IMG/VR virus record: IMGVR_UViG_3300046010_014142
Location: 1-41,819 of that record
Source: a virus
Direction: 5' to 3' (one strand)
Length of the DNA: 41,819 nt
The position numbers were made by a program, and so were the translations under genes. Of this stretch, positions 14,667 through 23,398 are shown one piece after another (within the stretch, counting starts at the first letter, position 1; each line of letters opens with the position of its first letter). Below the pieces are notes generated by a model. It worked only from the letters and a program-made list of their open reading frames with translations. It did no database searches and was not told the DNA's origin.

Positions 14667-15998
14667 ATGAAATTCACGTCAGTATTAAAACAAATAATTT
14701 TAGAACAGTCAAGATTTGAAATCTTGATGGACAAGTATGTAAAACCTAAGAAGAAAGGTGAAAAAACAATTCCAGCTAAATTGAAAGCTAATGAGTTGTT
14801 TATGCTAATCGATGCCGACCCAACCTCAAGAAAAAATGAAGTTGATTTGAATAACTCAAATCTCAGTAAAGAGGATATGGCTAAAGTTAAAGTTGGTGAA
14901 TATACACCGTGGTTGATTAAACAATATTTGAATCCAACCACAGAACGTGCTTTTGGTGAACCCGGATTTGAGCAAGAGGTTAGACTAATGAAAGAACGTT
15001 TTATGGAAGACTTATACAAAGTTACTGATGACTTGAAAAAATTCCATAGATTCAAAGGTCGTTTACCTGTTGAACAAAGAGATATTAATAAATTAAGTCC
15101 TGATTTATTATTTGATGCGGTTAAGGATTTTGACCTTACAATGGCAATCACTTCAAAGGCGGAAAGAAAAATGGCGCCTGTTCACCCAGGTGCGGAATTT
15201 GGATTTGAGGGTGAGAATTGGAGAGTAATTAAAATTGAAGATAAGGGTCAGAAAGGTAAAGAAGCTGCTTGTTTCTACGGTGGTAATAACCAAGAAACAA
15301 GATGGTGTACATCTGCACCTGGTTTACAGTGGTTTGACAGATATATCAATAAAGGACCGTTGTATGTTGTCTATAATCCAAATGATACAAAGGTAGCTCC
15401 AACTACAGGATTACCTATAGAAAGATATCAGTTCCACTTCCCTGACAATCAATTTATGGATAAGGATGACCGACAAATTGATTTGGTTAAGTATTTGAGT
15501 GGACCTATGGCTGAGTTGAAAGATTATTTCAAACCTGAGTTTGCAAAAGGTCTTACCGCAGGTTCTGGTACTGATTTAAAAATTGATGGATTCCAACAAG
15601 GTTCTATTGGTAAGTTTGTTGGTCTTTATGGATTGGAAGAATTATTTACATCATTACCTGATACTTTGAGACAAATCAAAATCAAAAATAGAGATAGTGA
15701 TGTTATTATTAAAATCCCACAATCAATTACAAGATTTAAAAATCTTCAGCATTTAGTATTGGTTGGATGTATTGATGAGTTACCTGATTATATTTGTGAA
15801 TTAGATAACCTTAATATCTTGGGTGTTATGAATAATCCTAATTTAACTAAAATTCCTGATTGTGTTGCTACAATGAAAAGTTTAGATTTCATCAACTTTA
15901 AGGATACTGGAGCTCAGGCACCTGACAGTTTATCTACTAATGGGTGGACTGAGATGGAGACTGGTATGTGGGACAAATTTACCGAAGACGAAGATTAA
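14667..15998 (+). CDS. Protein with a WCT-type domain and C-terminal leucine-rich repeats
   Basis: A 443-residue protein. N-terminus MKFTSVLKQIILEQSRFEIL resembles the short leaders of other virion candidates here. The middle (about residues 206-240) contains CFYGGNNQETRWCTSAPG followed by an aromatic stretch and GPLYVVYNP, a module I have seen in large-phage proteins but cannot name with a function. The last 130 residues carry three to four leucine-rich repeats (LQHLVLVGC, ELPDYICELDNLNILGV, KIPDCVATMKSLDFINF). Leucine-rich repeats usually mediate protein binding. Location behind a TATTTAT motif suggests late expression. Alternative: an anti-host effector delivered with DNA. Confidence 0.7.
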   Translation: MKFTSVLKQIILEQSRFEILMDKYVKPKKKGEKTIPAKLKANELFMLIDADPTSRKNEVDLNNSNLSKEDMAKVKVGEYTPWLIKQYLNPTTERAFGEPGFEQEVRLMKERFMEDLYKVTDDLKKFHRFKGRLPVEQRDINKLSPDLLFDAVKDFDLTMAITSKAERKMAPVHPGAEFGFEGENWRVIKIEDKGQKGKEAACFYGGNNQETRWCTSAPGLQWFDRYINKGPLYVVYNPNDTKVAPTTGLPIERYQFHFPDNQFMDKDDRQIDLVKYLSGPMAELKDYFKPEFAKGLTAGSGTDLKIDGFQQGSIGKFVGLYGLEELFTSLPDTLRQIKIKNRDSDVIIKIPQSITRFKNLQHLVLVGCIDELPDYICELDNLNILGVMNNPNLTKIPDCVATMKSLDFINFKDTGAQAPDSLSTNGWTEMETGMWDKFTEDED

Positions 15999-16009
15999 TT
16001 TTTTATGTA

Positions 16010-16288
16010 ATGAACGTTGACGTTCAAATATACTTATCGGAATTTAAAAGGTTCTTTAATCAGAATCCTGATGACTTAGCTAATCTTATACCTTTAAATC
16101 AAAAGGATAAGTTTTATGAAATGGTTGCTGGATTGGCTGCCGACAATGAAAAGAACGGTAAAGAGATACCTCTTACTCAAAAACAGTTAATAGATGTTTG
16201 TGTAGAAATAAACGGGGTTAAGAAAAAAACTCCAAAGTTGGACCCATCAATCATTGAAACAATTTACGGAAATATTTTTTTGAACTAG
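16010..16288 (+). CDS. Small hypothetical protein
   Basis: A 92-residue protein starting MNVDVQIYLSEFKRFF at the ATG 16010; longer in-frame starts lie inside the upstream gene. It is helical with a mixed charge and has the segment LTQKQLIDVCVEING. No family recognised; it follows the leucine-rich-repeat gene by 11 bases and is probably co-transcribed. Confidence 0.6.
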   Translation: MNVDVQIYLSEFKRFFNQNPDDLANLIPLNQKDKFYEMVAGLAADNEKNGKEIPLTQKQLIDVCVEINGVKKKTPKLDPSIIETIYGNIFLN

Positions 16289-16290
16289 TG

Positions 16291-16319
16291 TTGTGATTTA
16301 GTTTTTTGTGTTATCTTTG
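16291..16319 (+). promoter_or_regulatory. Bacteroidetes-type promoter of the DUF932-like gene
   Basis: TTG (16291-16293), an 18-base spacer, and TATCTTTG (16312-16319), 21 bases before the ATG at 16341. Confidence 0.65.
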
Positions 16320-16340
16320 TAGTGTTAAACAAAAGTAATC

Positions 16341-17099
16341 ATGTTAAAAACACTCACACCCTCCGACATCAAAGAAATGGCCCCATCAGTTTTTTCAACT
16401 GACTATTCCAAAAAACTATCTGAAAAGTATTCATTTGTTCCCACCTTTGAAGTTTTAGAAAACTTCGAACGTGAAGGTTGGACTGTAACTCAGGCAAATC
16501 AAATTGGTCGTGGAAATCACGCATCACACCAAGTACGTCTTACCAATGGTGGGTTGACTCAAGTTGGTGATTCAATCTTTCAAGCTGTAATCAAAAACTC
16601 ACACAATGGTCTTAAGGCTTTGACTGTTGGTGGTGGTTTGTACCGATTGGTTTGTTCAAATGGATTGACACTACCTACCTCTGCGTTTCAAGAGTTCAAC
16701 TTCCGTCACAAGAATCTTAACTTGGATGATGTTCGTCGTATTACCGATAATTTTGCGAAACAGATTCCTTTAATTACCAACTCAGTTAAGTCTTTTGAAA
16801 ACCGTGAGATGTCAATAATTGAGTCTCAAGATTTCATGACCAAGGCTACGATGTTACGTTGGGATAAGGGTTCACTTCCCAAGATTGATGTGAACACTTT
16901 GTTGAACCCAAATCGTGATGGTGATGTTGGTTCGTCACTTTGGAAGGTATTTAACGTGGCTCAAGAAAAGTTAGTTCGTGGGGGTGAACAGTATCGTTCA
17001 CAACGTGGACGTTTGAGTTCGGTTCGTGAACTTAAAAATTTTGAACGAGTTAATCAGTTGAACACAAAATTGTGGGAACTCGCCGAGTCTTACATCTAA
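16341..17099 (+). CDS. DUF932 (phage/plasmid-like) protein
   Basis: A 252-residue protein with the DUF932 pattern: an N-terminal FVPTFEVLENFEREGWTVTQ, a middle with VIKNSHNGLKALTVGGGLYR and LVCSNGLTLP (about residues 92-118), and a helical C-terminal half. The family is widespread in phages and plasmids; its biochemical role is unknown. This gene has its own host-like promoter upstream and a strong terminator right after its stop, so it forms a single-gene transcription unit, probably expressed early. Its codon choice (frequent CGT and ACC) looks more like that of a highly expressed gene than its neighbours do, judged by eye. Confidence 0.8.
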   Translation: MLKTLTPSDIKEMAPSVFSTDYSKKLSEKYSFVPTFEVLENFEREGWTVTQANQIGRGNHASHQVRLTNGGLTQVGDSIFQAVIKNSHNGLKALTVGGGLYRLVCSNGLTLPTSAFQEFNFRHKNLNLDDVRRITDNFAKQIPLITNSVKSFENREMSIIESQDFMTKATMLRWDKGSLPKIDVNTLLNPNRDGDVGSSLWKVFNVAQEKLVRGGEQYRSQRGRLSSVRELKNFERVNQLNTKLWELAESYI

Positions 17100-17104
17100 A
17101 ACAC

Positions 17105-17129
17105 GGGGAGGGTAACCTCCCCTTTTTTT
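17105..17129 (+). terminator. Rho-independent terminator
   Basis: GGGGAGG (17105-17111), a 4-base loop, CCTCCCC (17116-17122), then seven T. It starts six bases after the DUF932-like stop. Confidence 0.88.
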
Positions 17130-17134
17130 ATACA

Positions 17135-18781
17135 ATGGAAGAAAAGATTTTATATCACGTTGTCAGGAGAGGTTATCAAACCGATTTTTATTCGGACACT
17201 AATTTGATTTTCCCTCATGTACAACCAAAAAAAGTACCGAAGGGTGGTAAGTTTGTTATACAGGCAACAACAACTTCTGAAAGTGATTATGTTGAGAACT
17301 TTGCTAACAAAATGACTTCGGTTAATAGTCTCACCAAATCATGTAAGGTTGTTCGTACCGGTGATAAACTTTCGATTAAGCTTTATTCGGGACACAAAAG
17401 AAGAACTGTTGGGGTACATTATTTTAGACAACATAAAAACATTTGGTATTTGACTATTAACCTCAAGACTGGCGACATGTATGTTGGAAGTTTAATTAAC
17501 TTTCAAAACAAAAGAAAAAGACAATCAAAAATTAGACGAAACAATTTCTATAGTTCTGAATTAAATTCATTCTTGTTTGTATTAAAAGATTTCTTTTCAA
17601 ATATTGTAAATGATAAAGAGGTTATCCAAGAAGAGGTTAAACACATTTTTAATGTATTCAAAAGTGAATTGTTATCTGAGTTTGAAATACGAGGGTTTAT
17701 CCCGAGCTCACCTATGAAACTTTTGTACCCTTTTTATTTAACCAAGAAAGGTGTTAAGTTTCCAAATAATGTAAACGTGTTTGCTGAGAGTGAGGAAGAC
17801 TATGGACATTTACCAACACTAAAAGAGTTCAGGAAGTCCAAGATGAAGTACATCGATGCTTTAATGTTAAAGAATGGGTTTACTGGTGATAAGGTAAAGA
17901 AATACTTACACAATATCCAATTCTACAGGATGGAACATTATAGAATTGCGGTTGGTTTGTTTGGTATTGATTGGATTCACCAAGATGGTGAGTTACTTAA
18001 AAAATTAATTGTCAATCCACCATTACATAGGTATTATGCCAATCTTGGTAAGAATACTGATATGTTTAATTTTGATGTTTCCTTGGCAGAAAAGAAAAGG
18101 GCTTTCACCATCTTCAAAAAATTTGTAACATCAGAATTTTCTCTATCAACATTTTTGGACCATTTACGTTTTATGGATGATTTGAAAAGATTGGGGGAGG
18201 ATGTTAAGTGGGAGAGTAGAAATGAAGAAGAGTTTAATCGTGAACACATATTCTTTTCAGATTTGAAAAGGTCCTACACTAAAGGAAAATATAGTCGAGT
18301 TTACTCTGATGGATTTTTCAAATCGTTTAAACCATTTGAACATGACGGTGAGATATACAAACCAATGATTTTACAAACAAGTGGAGAGTTCAATGAGGAG
18401 AGTTCTTATCAAAGTAACTGTGTTAGGACTTACGTTGAAAGTGCAAACGCTTTTATTGTTTCATTAAGAAAAAATGGTGATAGGGCTACTGTTGAATATA
18501 GGATATTCATGGACGATAAAGAACGAGTGACTATGGAAAGAGTCCAATACTTAGCAAAACATAATAAACAATTGGATGAATCTTGGAATTTACCCTTGAA
18601 TATGTTGGATAAGATGGTTAATAATAACCTCAAAAAATTTGCTTTCACCATGAAACTTATTTGGGAAACAAAAAAACAATCCAAAAAATATGTTTTGGTT
18701 AAATCTGGTGACCGTTTTGTTAAATTTGTAGACGAGGATGGAAAAACACCTGGTAATAATTTTGGTTTAGATTTCTTTTAA
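17135..18781 (+). CDS. PcfJ-like protein
   Basis: A 548-residue basic protein starting at the ATG 17135 (MEEKILYHVVRRGYQ); an in-frame start at 17072 lies in the previous gene and crosses the terminator. The C-terminal third contains EESSYQSNCVRTYVESANAF followed by IVSLRKNGDRATVEYRI (about residues 428-465), which matches the core of PcfJ-like proteins (SNCV-x-x-Y, then a basic strand). PcfJ was named from a conjugative plasmid and its homologues are common in phages, with no settled function. The N-terminal 300 residues are not recognised. The ATG is only six bases after a T-run, so its transcription may depend on read-through or an internal start. Confidence 0.75.
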   Translation: MEEKILYHVVRRGYQTDFYSDTNLIFPHVQPKKVPKGGKFVIQATTTSESDYVENFANKMTSVNSLTKSCKVVRTGDKLSIKLYSGHKRRTVGVHYFRQHKNIWYLTINLKTGDMYVGSLINFQNKRKRQSKIRRNNFYSSELNSFLFVLKDFFSNIVNDKEVIQEEVKHIFNVFKSELLSEFEIRGFIPSSPMKLLYPFYLTKKGVKFPNNVNVFAESEEDYGHLPTLKEFRKSKMKYIDALMLKNGFTGDKVKKYLHNIQFYRMEHYRIAVGLFGIDWIHQDGELLKKLIVNPPLHRYYANLGKNTDMFNFDVSLAEKKRAFTIFKKFVTSEFSLSTFLDHLRFMDDLKRLGEDVKWESRNEEEFNREHIFFSDLKRSYTKGKYSRVYSDGFFKSFKPFEHDGEIYKPMILQTSGEFNEESSYQSNCVRTYVESANAFIVSLRKNGDRATVEYRIFMDDKERVTMERVQYLAKHNKQLDESWNLPLNMLDKMVNNNLKKFAFTMKLIWETKKQSKKYVLVKSGDRFVKFVDEDGKTPGNNFGLDFF

Positions 18782-18799
18782 TTTTGATATAATTCTACT

Positions 18800-19114
18800 A
18801 TGTTACCTAAACACCATTTCTTTATAAGGGACGTTGAGAAAAAAAATGAAAAGTTTTTCTCGGTCATAAGAAGTATTGATGTTCCACTTCCTATTGAAAA
18901 CCCTGGAAAAACTATCAGAGTATATTTTGACAAGACACATAATAGTGAAAATTATCATGAGGTGATTTATAAAACCATAAACGGTTTTTATTTACACTAT
19001 AGGGGTGGGGGTACTCCAACCTATACTATGGACATCTACTTCTTACCTGAACAAGAAACGGATGTTAAATTCTTTTTGAAATCATTAATAACAAATAAAA
19101 CTAAAACTATTTAA
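18800..19114 (+). CDS. Hypothetical protein
   Basis: A 104-residue, probably beta-rich protein (YHEVIYKTINGFYLHYRGGG followed by a Thr/Tyr strand). It begins 19 bases after the PcfJ-like gene and ends five bases before thioredoxin. No family recognised. Confidence 0.65.
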   Translation: MLPKHHFFIRDVEKKNEKFFSVIRSIDVPLPIENPGKTIRVYFDKTHNSENYHEVIYKTINGFYLHYRGGGTPTYTMDIYFLPEQETDVKFFLKSLITNKTKTI

Positions 19115-19118
19115 AAAT

Positions 19119-19430
19119 ATGAAACAACTAACAGCTGGAGAAATTAGAGAGAAAATTGCAAATAAAGAAACCTTCTTTTTGGACATGTTTGCCACTTGGT
19201 GCGGACCTTGTAAAGTTCTTATGGGTAACATGGAGAAACTTGAAAAGACAAGTGAAACACTTCCAATGGAGATGTATAAGTTTGATGTTGATTCAGATAG
19301 AGAGTTAACTTCTGAGATGGGTATTCGTTCTGTACCCACAGTTAAGATTTTTAAGAACGGAGAAGTTGTTAAAACCAATTCAGGTGTACTTACCCAACAA
19401 CAGATAATCGAGCTTATGGAACAAGCCTAA
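19119..19430 (+). CDS. Thioredoxin
   Basis: A 103-residue complete thioredoxin fold with the active site WCGPCK, the central strand KFDVDSDREL, and the cis-proline segment RSVPTVKIF. It reduces protein disulfides; T4-like phages use thioredoxin-type proteins with ribonucleotide reductase, but no reductase gene lies in this window. It abuts glutaredoxin with no gap, so the pair is one redox module expressed together. Confidence 0.93.
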   Translation: MKQLTAGEIREKIANKETFFLDMFATWCGPCKVLMGNMEKLEKTSETLPMEMYKFDVDSDRELTSEMGIRSVPTVKIFKNGEVVKTNSGVLTQQQIIELMEQA

Positions 19431-19715
19431 ATGGCTACGGTTATCGTTTATACGATGAAGGGATGTCCTTTCTGTACGGAGTTTAAGGACATGCTGAAAG
19501 AAAACAAAATAAAGTTTATTGATAGGGATATTGATAAACACTCTGAGGAGTATGATTTGTTTGTTGAAGCGACTGAGAATGATTACATTCCTGCGTTGAT
19601 GATTTTAGAAAACAGGGGGGGTAAAACAAAACCTTACCTCTATGCCCCTGAGAGGGATTACAATGAGCTTACTGAAGCAATAGACTTAGTAAAAAAACAT
19701 TTGATTAAAGATTAA
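19431..19715 (+). CDS. Glutaredoxin
   Basis: A 94-residue protein with the N-terminal strand VIVYTMKGCPFCTEFK holding the CPFC dithiol active site, and a cis-proline segment YIPALMIL. These are hallmarks of glutaredoxin/NrdH-like proteins. It starts immediately after the thioredoxin stop. The usual glutathione-binding TVP-x-V motif is altered (IPALM), so the physiological reductant is uncertain. Confidence 0.88.
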   Translation: MATVIVYTMKGCPFCTEFKDMLKENKIKFIDRDIDKHSEEYDLFVEATENDYIPALMILENRGGKTKPYLYAPERDYNELTEAIDLVKKHLIKD

Positions 19716-19759
19716 GACGGATTTCTTTTTATTTAATTGATTTGTTTTTATGCTTCTTG

Positions 19760-19766
19760 TATTTAT
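19760..19766 (+). promoter_or_regulatory. TATTTAT motif (candidate late promoter) for the fibre operon
   Basis: TATTTAT lies 20 bases before the ATG of the first collagen-like fibre gene (19787), in a 71-base gap. The three fibre genes overlap, so this is probably the promoter for about 10.4 kb of transcript. Confidence 0.55.
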
Positions 19767-19786
19767 AATAAGACCTCAAATTTCTA

Positions 19787-22700
19787 ATGGCAAAGAATAT
19801 TACGATATATCCTTTAGGTAACCCTCCAGGAGCTTCAACAATACCATATTTTTACTTCGATAATGGAAGTGGAAGTATCAATTTACAGGTTATTAATGAA
19901 GGTACTGGTAAATTATCATTAAGATTTGGTAATGATGCTTTGGTTGTAGGTCTATGGTCTACAAATCCTGTTACAAGGATTAAAACATTGAATGTTAGAA
20001 ACAACCTGACAATTAATAACGTACAAGTTATTGATGGGAACGGTACATGGGTTGGTCCACAAACAGGTATTGTGGGTGCACAAGGTGCCACGGGTGCAAC
20101 AGGTAACACAGGACCTCAAGGTTCTCAAGGGGCTCAAGGAGGTCAAGGACCAACAGGTGCTCAAGGTAATACAGGGTTTACAGGTTTTGTTGGACCTCAG
20201 GGACCAACAGGTGCTCAGGGACCAACAGGTGCTCAGGGACCAACAGGTGCTCAAGGTGCTACGGGTCATTCAGGAGCACAGGGGGCCAAAGGAAATACCG
20301 GTGCCCAAGGTAACACGGGAGCTCAAGGAAATACGGGAGCTCAAGGGGCTACAGGAAATACAGGAGCACAAGGTAATACGGGAGCTCAAGGAAATACAGG
20401 AGCTCAAGGTTCAACGGGAGCGACAGGTGCTCAAGGAAATACAGGAGCTCAAGGTAACACAGGTGCTCAAGGTAATACAGGTAATACAGGTGCTCAAGGA
20501 GCGACAGGTGCTCAAGGTAAGGTAGGTACTACAGGTGCTCAAGGTGATGTTGGTGCTCAAGGTAAAGCGGGAAATACGGGTCACACAGGTGCTCAAGGTG
20601 CAACAGGTCCAAAAGGACAACAAGGGGCTCAAGGAGCACAAGGTACAATTGGACCACAAGGTTCTCAAGGAGCCACAGGTGCCCAAGGTAATGTTGGTGC
20701 ACAAGGTAACACGGGAGCTCAAGGGGCTGTCGGAGGAACGGGAAATACGGGAGCACAAGGAGCGACAGGTAATACAGGTGCACAAGGTGCTACAGGACCT
20801 CAAGGTTCTCAAGGTGCTACGGGTGCTCAAGGTACTATAGGACCAACAGGTGCTCAGGGTAATACAGGTGCGCAGGGTAATACAGGTGCACAAGGACACG
20901 TAGGACCAACAGGTGCTACAGGACCAACAGGTGCTCAAGGTTCCACAGGAGCACAAGGTGCTGTGGGTCCACAAGGAGCTACGGGACCTCAAGGGGCTCA
21001 AGGACCAACAGGTGCACAAGGACACGTTGGACCAACAGGAGCTACGGGACCTCAAGGAGCTACGGGTTCTCAGGGGTCAACAGGTCACTCAGGAGCTCAA
21101 GGAGCAACAGGACCTCAAGGTAATACAGGTTCTCAGGGAGCAACAGGTCACTCAGGGGCTCAAGGTGCTACAGGACCTCAAGGTAATACAGGTTCTCAAG
21201 GGTCAACAGGTCATTCAGGAGCTCAAGGTGCTACAGGACCGACAGGACCAGGTGGTTCTACAGGTGCACAAGGTGCAGTTGGACCTACAGGAGCGACAGG
21301 ACCTCAAGGTGCTCAGGGTAATACAGGTGCCCAAGGACATACAGGGGCTCAAGGTGCCACAGGACCACAAGGTTCACAAGGTTCTACAGGTGCTCAAGGT
21401 CATGTAGGACCACAAGGTGCTACAGGTAATACAGGTGCTCAAGGTAATACAGGAGCTCAAGGACACGTAGGACCGACAGGTGCTACAGGACCGGTTGGTT
21501 CTCAAGGTAATACAGGTGCTCAAGGAGCAATAGGACCACAGGGTCCAACAGGTCCAACAGGAGCTCAAGGGCCAACAGGGGCTCAAGGACATATAGGACC
21601 AACAGGTGCTACAGGACCTACCGGACCAGGTGGTTCAACAGGTGCTCAAGGTAACATAGGTCCACAAGGTCCCACAGGTCCACAAGGGGCTCAAGGACCT
21701 ACAGGTGCTCAAGGTAATATAGGTCCACAAGGAAATACAGGGCCAACAGGTTCTCAAGGGGCCAAAGGAAATACAGGTGCAATAGGACCACAAGGGGCAA
21801 CAGGACCACAAGGTTCGACAGGTGCTCAAGGTTCAACTGGTCATTCAGGTGCTCAAGGAGCAACAGGACCAACAGGTTCACCAGGAGCTACAGGAAATAC
21901 AGGTGCAATAGGACCACAAGGAGCCACAGGTTCAGTGGGTTCCACAGGAGCGCAAGGTTCAACAGGACACTCAGGGGCACAAGGTGCTACAGGACCGACA
22001 GGGTCACCTGGTGCTACAGGCTCACAAGGTTCCGTAGGACCACAAGGTTCAGGTGGAGCCACAGGTGCTCAAGGTAATACAGGTGCACAAGGACATGTAG
22101 GTCCAACAGGAGCTACAGGACCAACAGGGTCACCAGGAGCCACAGGTGCTCAAGGGTCAGTAGGACCTCAAGGTTCGGGTGGTGCCACAGGTGCTCAAGG
22201 TAATACAGGGGCTCAAGGACATGTTGGACCGACAGGTGCAACAGGACCTGGTGGGTCACCTGGTTCAGTAGGTGCGCAAGGACACTTTGGTTCACAAGGA
22301 GCGACAGGAGGAGGAGGTTCAACAGGGGCTCAAGGTGCTACAGGTAATGTAGGACCAACAGGTGGAGGAGGTTCAACAGGGGCTCAAGGTCCTCAAGGTG
22401 CTCAAGGACACTTTGGTTCACAAGGAGCCACAGGAGCACAGGGTAATACAGGTGCTCAAGGTACTCAAGGTGGTAGAGGGCCAACAGGTGCTACAGGTAA
22501 TGTAGGACCAACAGGTGGACCAGGTTCTACAGGAGCTCAAGGAGCTCAAGGAGCTCAAGGTCCCGATGGACCACCACAAGTAGGTTCTCAAGGTGCTCAA
22601 GGTCCAACAGGAATTGTTTCATTTGGACCAACGGGAGCACAAGGAGCTCAAGGTGGTGTCGGTGTGCCGGGCTCTCAAGGGGCTCAAGGTGCTGCTGGAC

Positions 22701-23398
22701 CTCCGGCCGAAGGAGCGGGTTCTCAAGGAGCTCAGGGTGCTACAGGACCGGCTGGTACTGTAAGCGGACTTGCAGGGCCAACAGGTGCTCAAGGTGCTCA
22801 AGGACCTGTGGGTCCACCATCGTCATCTTGTATGTTATTAAATCCGTCTGAGCAGTTTTTTGATGATTGTGAATTGATGACCCCTAATGGAATGTATAGC
22901 GTTTATGCAAATACAGGAAACCCACAATGTAATGATGGTGACCCAATATACGACGATAGTAGTTGTAGTACTTGTATTTTCCAAGGTCTTATTTATCCTG
23001 TAGGTGGTCCTGGTTCTCCATCTGTAGTTTTGAATGATTGTAGATTACAATGTTGTAACGACCCTTCAGATTTAAGATTGAAAAATGAAGTAATTACTTT
23101 AGAAGGTTCACTTACTAAGTTAATGATGTTGAATCCTGTTGAGTTTGATTGGACTGAAAACACCCCTGAATATCAATACTATTTAGAAAACAATAAAACA
23201 CATTCTTTAGGTTTCATTGCACAACAAGTTAGAGAGCATATACCTGAGGTTGTAAAAATGAGGGATAATGGGTATTATTATATCTTATACCCACAATTAA
23301 ATGCCTATTTAGTAGAAGGAATAAAAGAACATCAAAATCAAATTGCGAGAATTGATGAAATGATGAAACTGACAGAAACTTACATTGAAAATTACTAA
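19787..23398 (+). CDS. Collagen-like tail fibre 1 with Cys-rich module and peptidase S74 chaperone
   Basis: A 1203-residue protein. Residues 1-96 form a beta-rich attachment domain starting [12 protein letters not shown], shared with the next two fibres. Residues 97 to about 1010 are Gly-X-Y repeats dominated by [12 protein letters not shown] and GPQ triplets, which would form a trimeric collagen-like rod. Residues about 1015-1091 hold eight Cys in a compact module absent from the other fibres. The C-terminal 110 residues are a peptidase S74 intramolecular chaperone ([10 protein letters not shown] at Ser1094-Asp1095, later LGFIAQQV), which trimerises the fibre and cleaves itself off. It probably contributes to receptor binding at the virion surface. 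The stop overlaps the fibre 2 ATG. Confidence 0.92.
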   Translation: MAKNITIYPLGNPPGASTIPYFYFDNGSGSINLQVINEGTGKLSLRFGNDALVVGLWSTNPVTRIKTLNVRNNLTINNVQVIDGNGTWVGPQTGIVGAQGATGATGNTGPQGSQGAQGGQGPTGAQGNTGFTGFVGPQGPTGAQGPTGAQGPTGAQGATGHSGAQGAKGNTGAQGNTGAQGNTGAQGATGNTGAQGNTGAQGNTGAQGSTGATGAQGNTGAQGNTGAQGNTGNTGAQGATGAQGKVGTTGAQGDVGAQGKAGNTGHTGAQGATGPKGQQGAQGAQGTIGPQGSQGATGAQGNVGAQGNTGAQGAVGGTGNTGAQGATGNTGAQGATGPQGSQGATGAQGTIGPTGAQGNTGAQGNTGAQGHVGPTGATGPTGAQGSTGAQGAVGPQGATGPQGAQGPTGAQGHVGPTGATGPQGATGSQGSTGHSGAQGATGPQGNTGSQGATGHSGAQGATGPQGNTGSQGSTGHSGAQGATGPTGPGGSTGAQGAVGPTGATGPQGAQGNTGAQGHTGAQGATGPQGSQGSTGAQGHVGPQGATGNTGAQGNTGAQGHVGPTGATGPVGSQGNTGAQGAIGPQGPTGPTGAQGPTGAQGHIGPTGATGPTGPGGSTGAQGNIGPQGPTGPQGAQGPTGAQGNIGPQGNTGPTGSQGAKGNTGAIGPQGATGPQGSTGAQGSTGHSGAQGATGPTGSPGATGNTGAIGPQGATGSVGSTGAQGSTGHSGAQGATGPTGSPGATGSQGSVGPQGSGGATGAQGNTGAQGHVGPTGATGPTGSPGATGAQGSVGPQGSGGATGAQGNTGAQGHVGPTGATGPGGSPGSVGAQGHFGSQGATGGGGSTGAQGATGNVGPTGGGGSTGAQGPQGAQGHFGSQGATGAQGNTGAQGTQGGRGPTGATGNVGPTGGPGSTGAQGAQGAQGPDGPPQVGSQGAQGPTGIVSFGPTGAQGAQGGVGVPGSQGAQGAAGPPAEGAGSQGAQGATGPAGTVSGLAGPTGAQGAQGPVGPPSSSCMLLNPSEQFFDDCELMTPNGMYSVYANTGNPQCNDGDPIYDDSSCSTCIFQGLIYPVGGPGSPSVVLNDCRLQCCNDPSDLRLKNEVITLEGSLTKLMMLNPVEFDWTENTPEYQYYLENNKTHSLGFIAQQVREHIPEVVKMRDNGYYYILYPQLNAYLVEGIKEHQNQIARIDEMMKLTETYIENY

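Noticed and set aside
17072-17134. N-terminal extension of the PcfJ-like protein
   Set aside because: The extension reads through the upstream gene's end and the rho-independent terminator.
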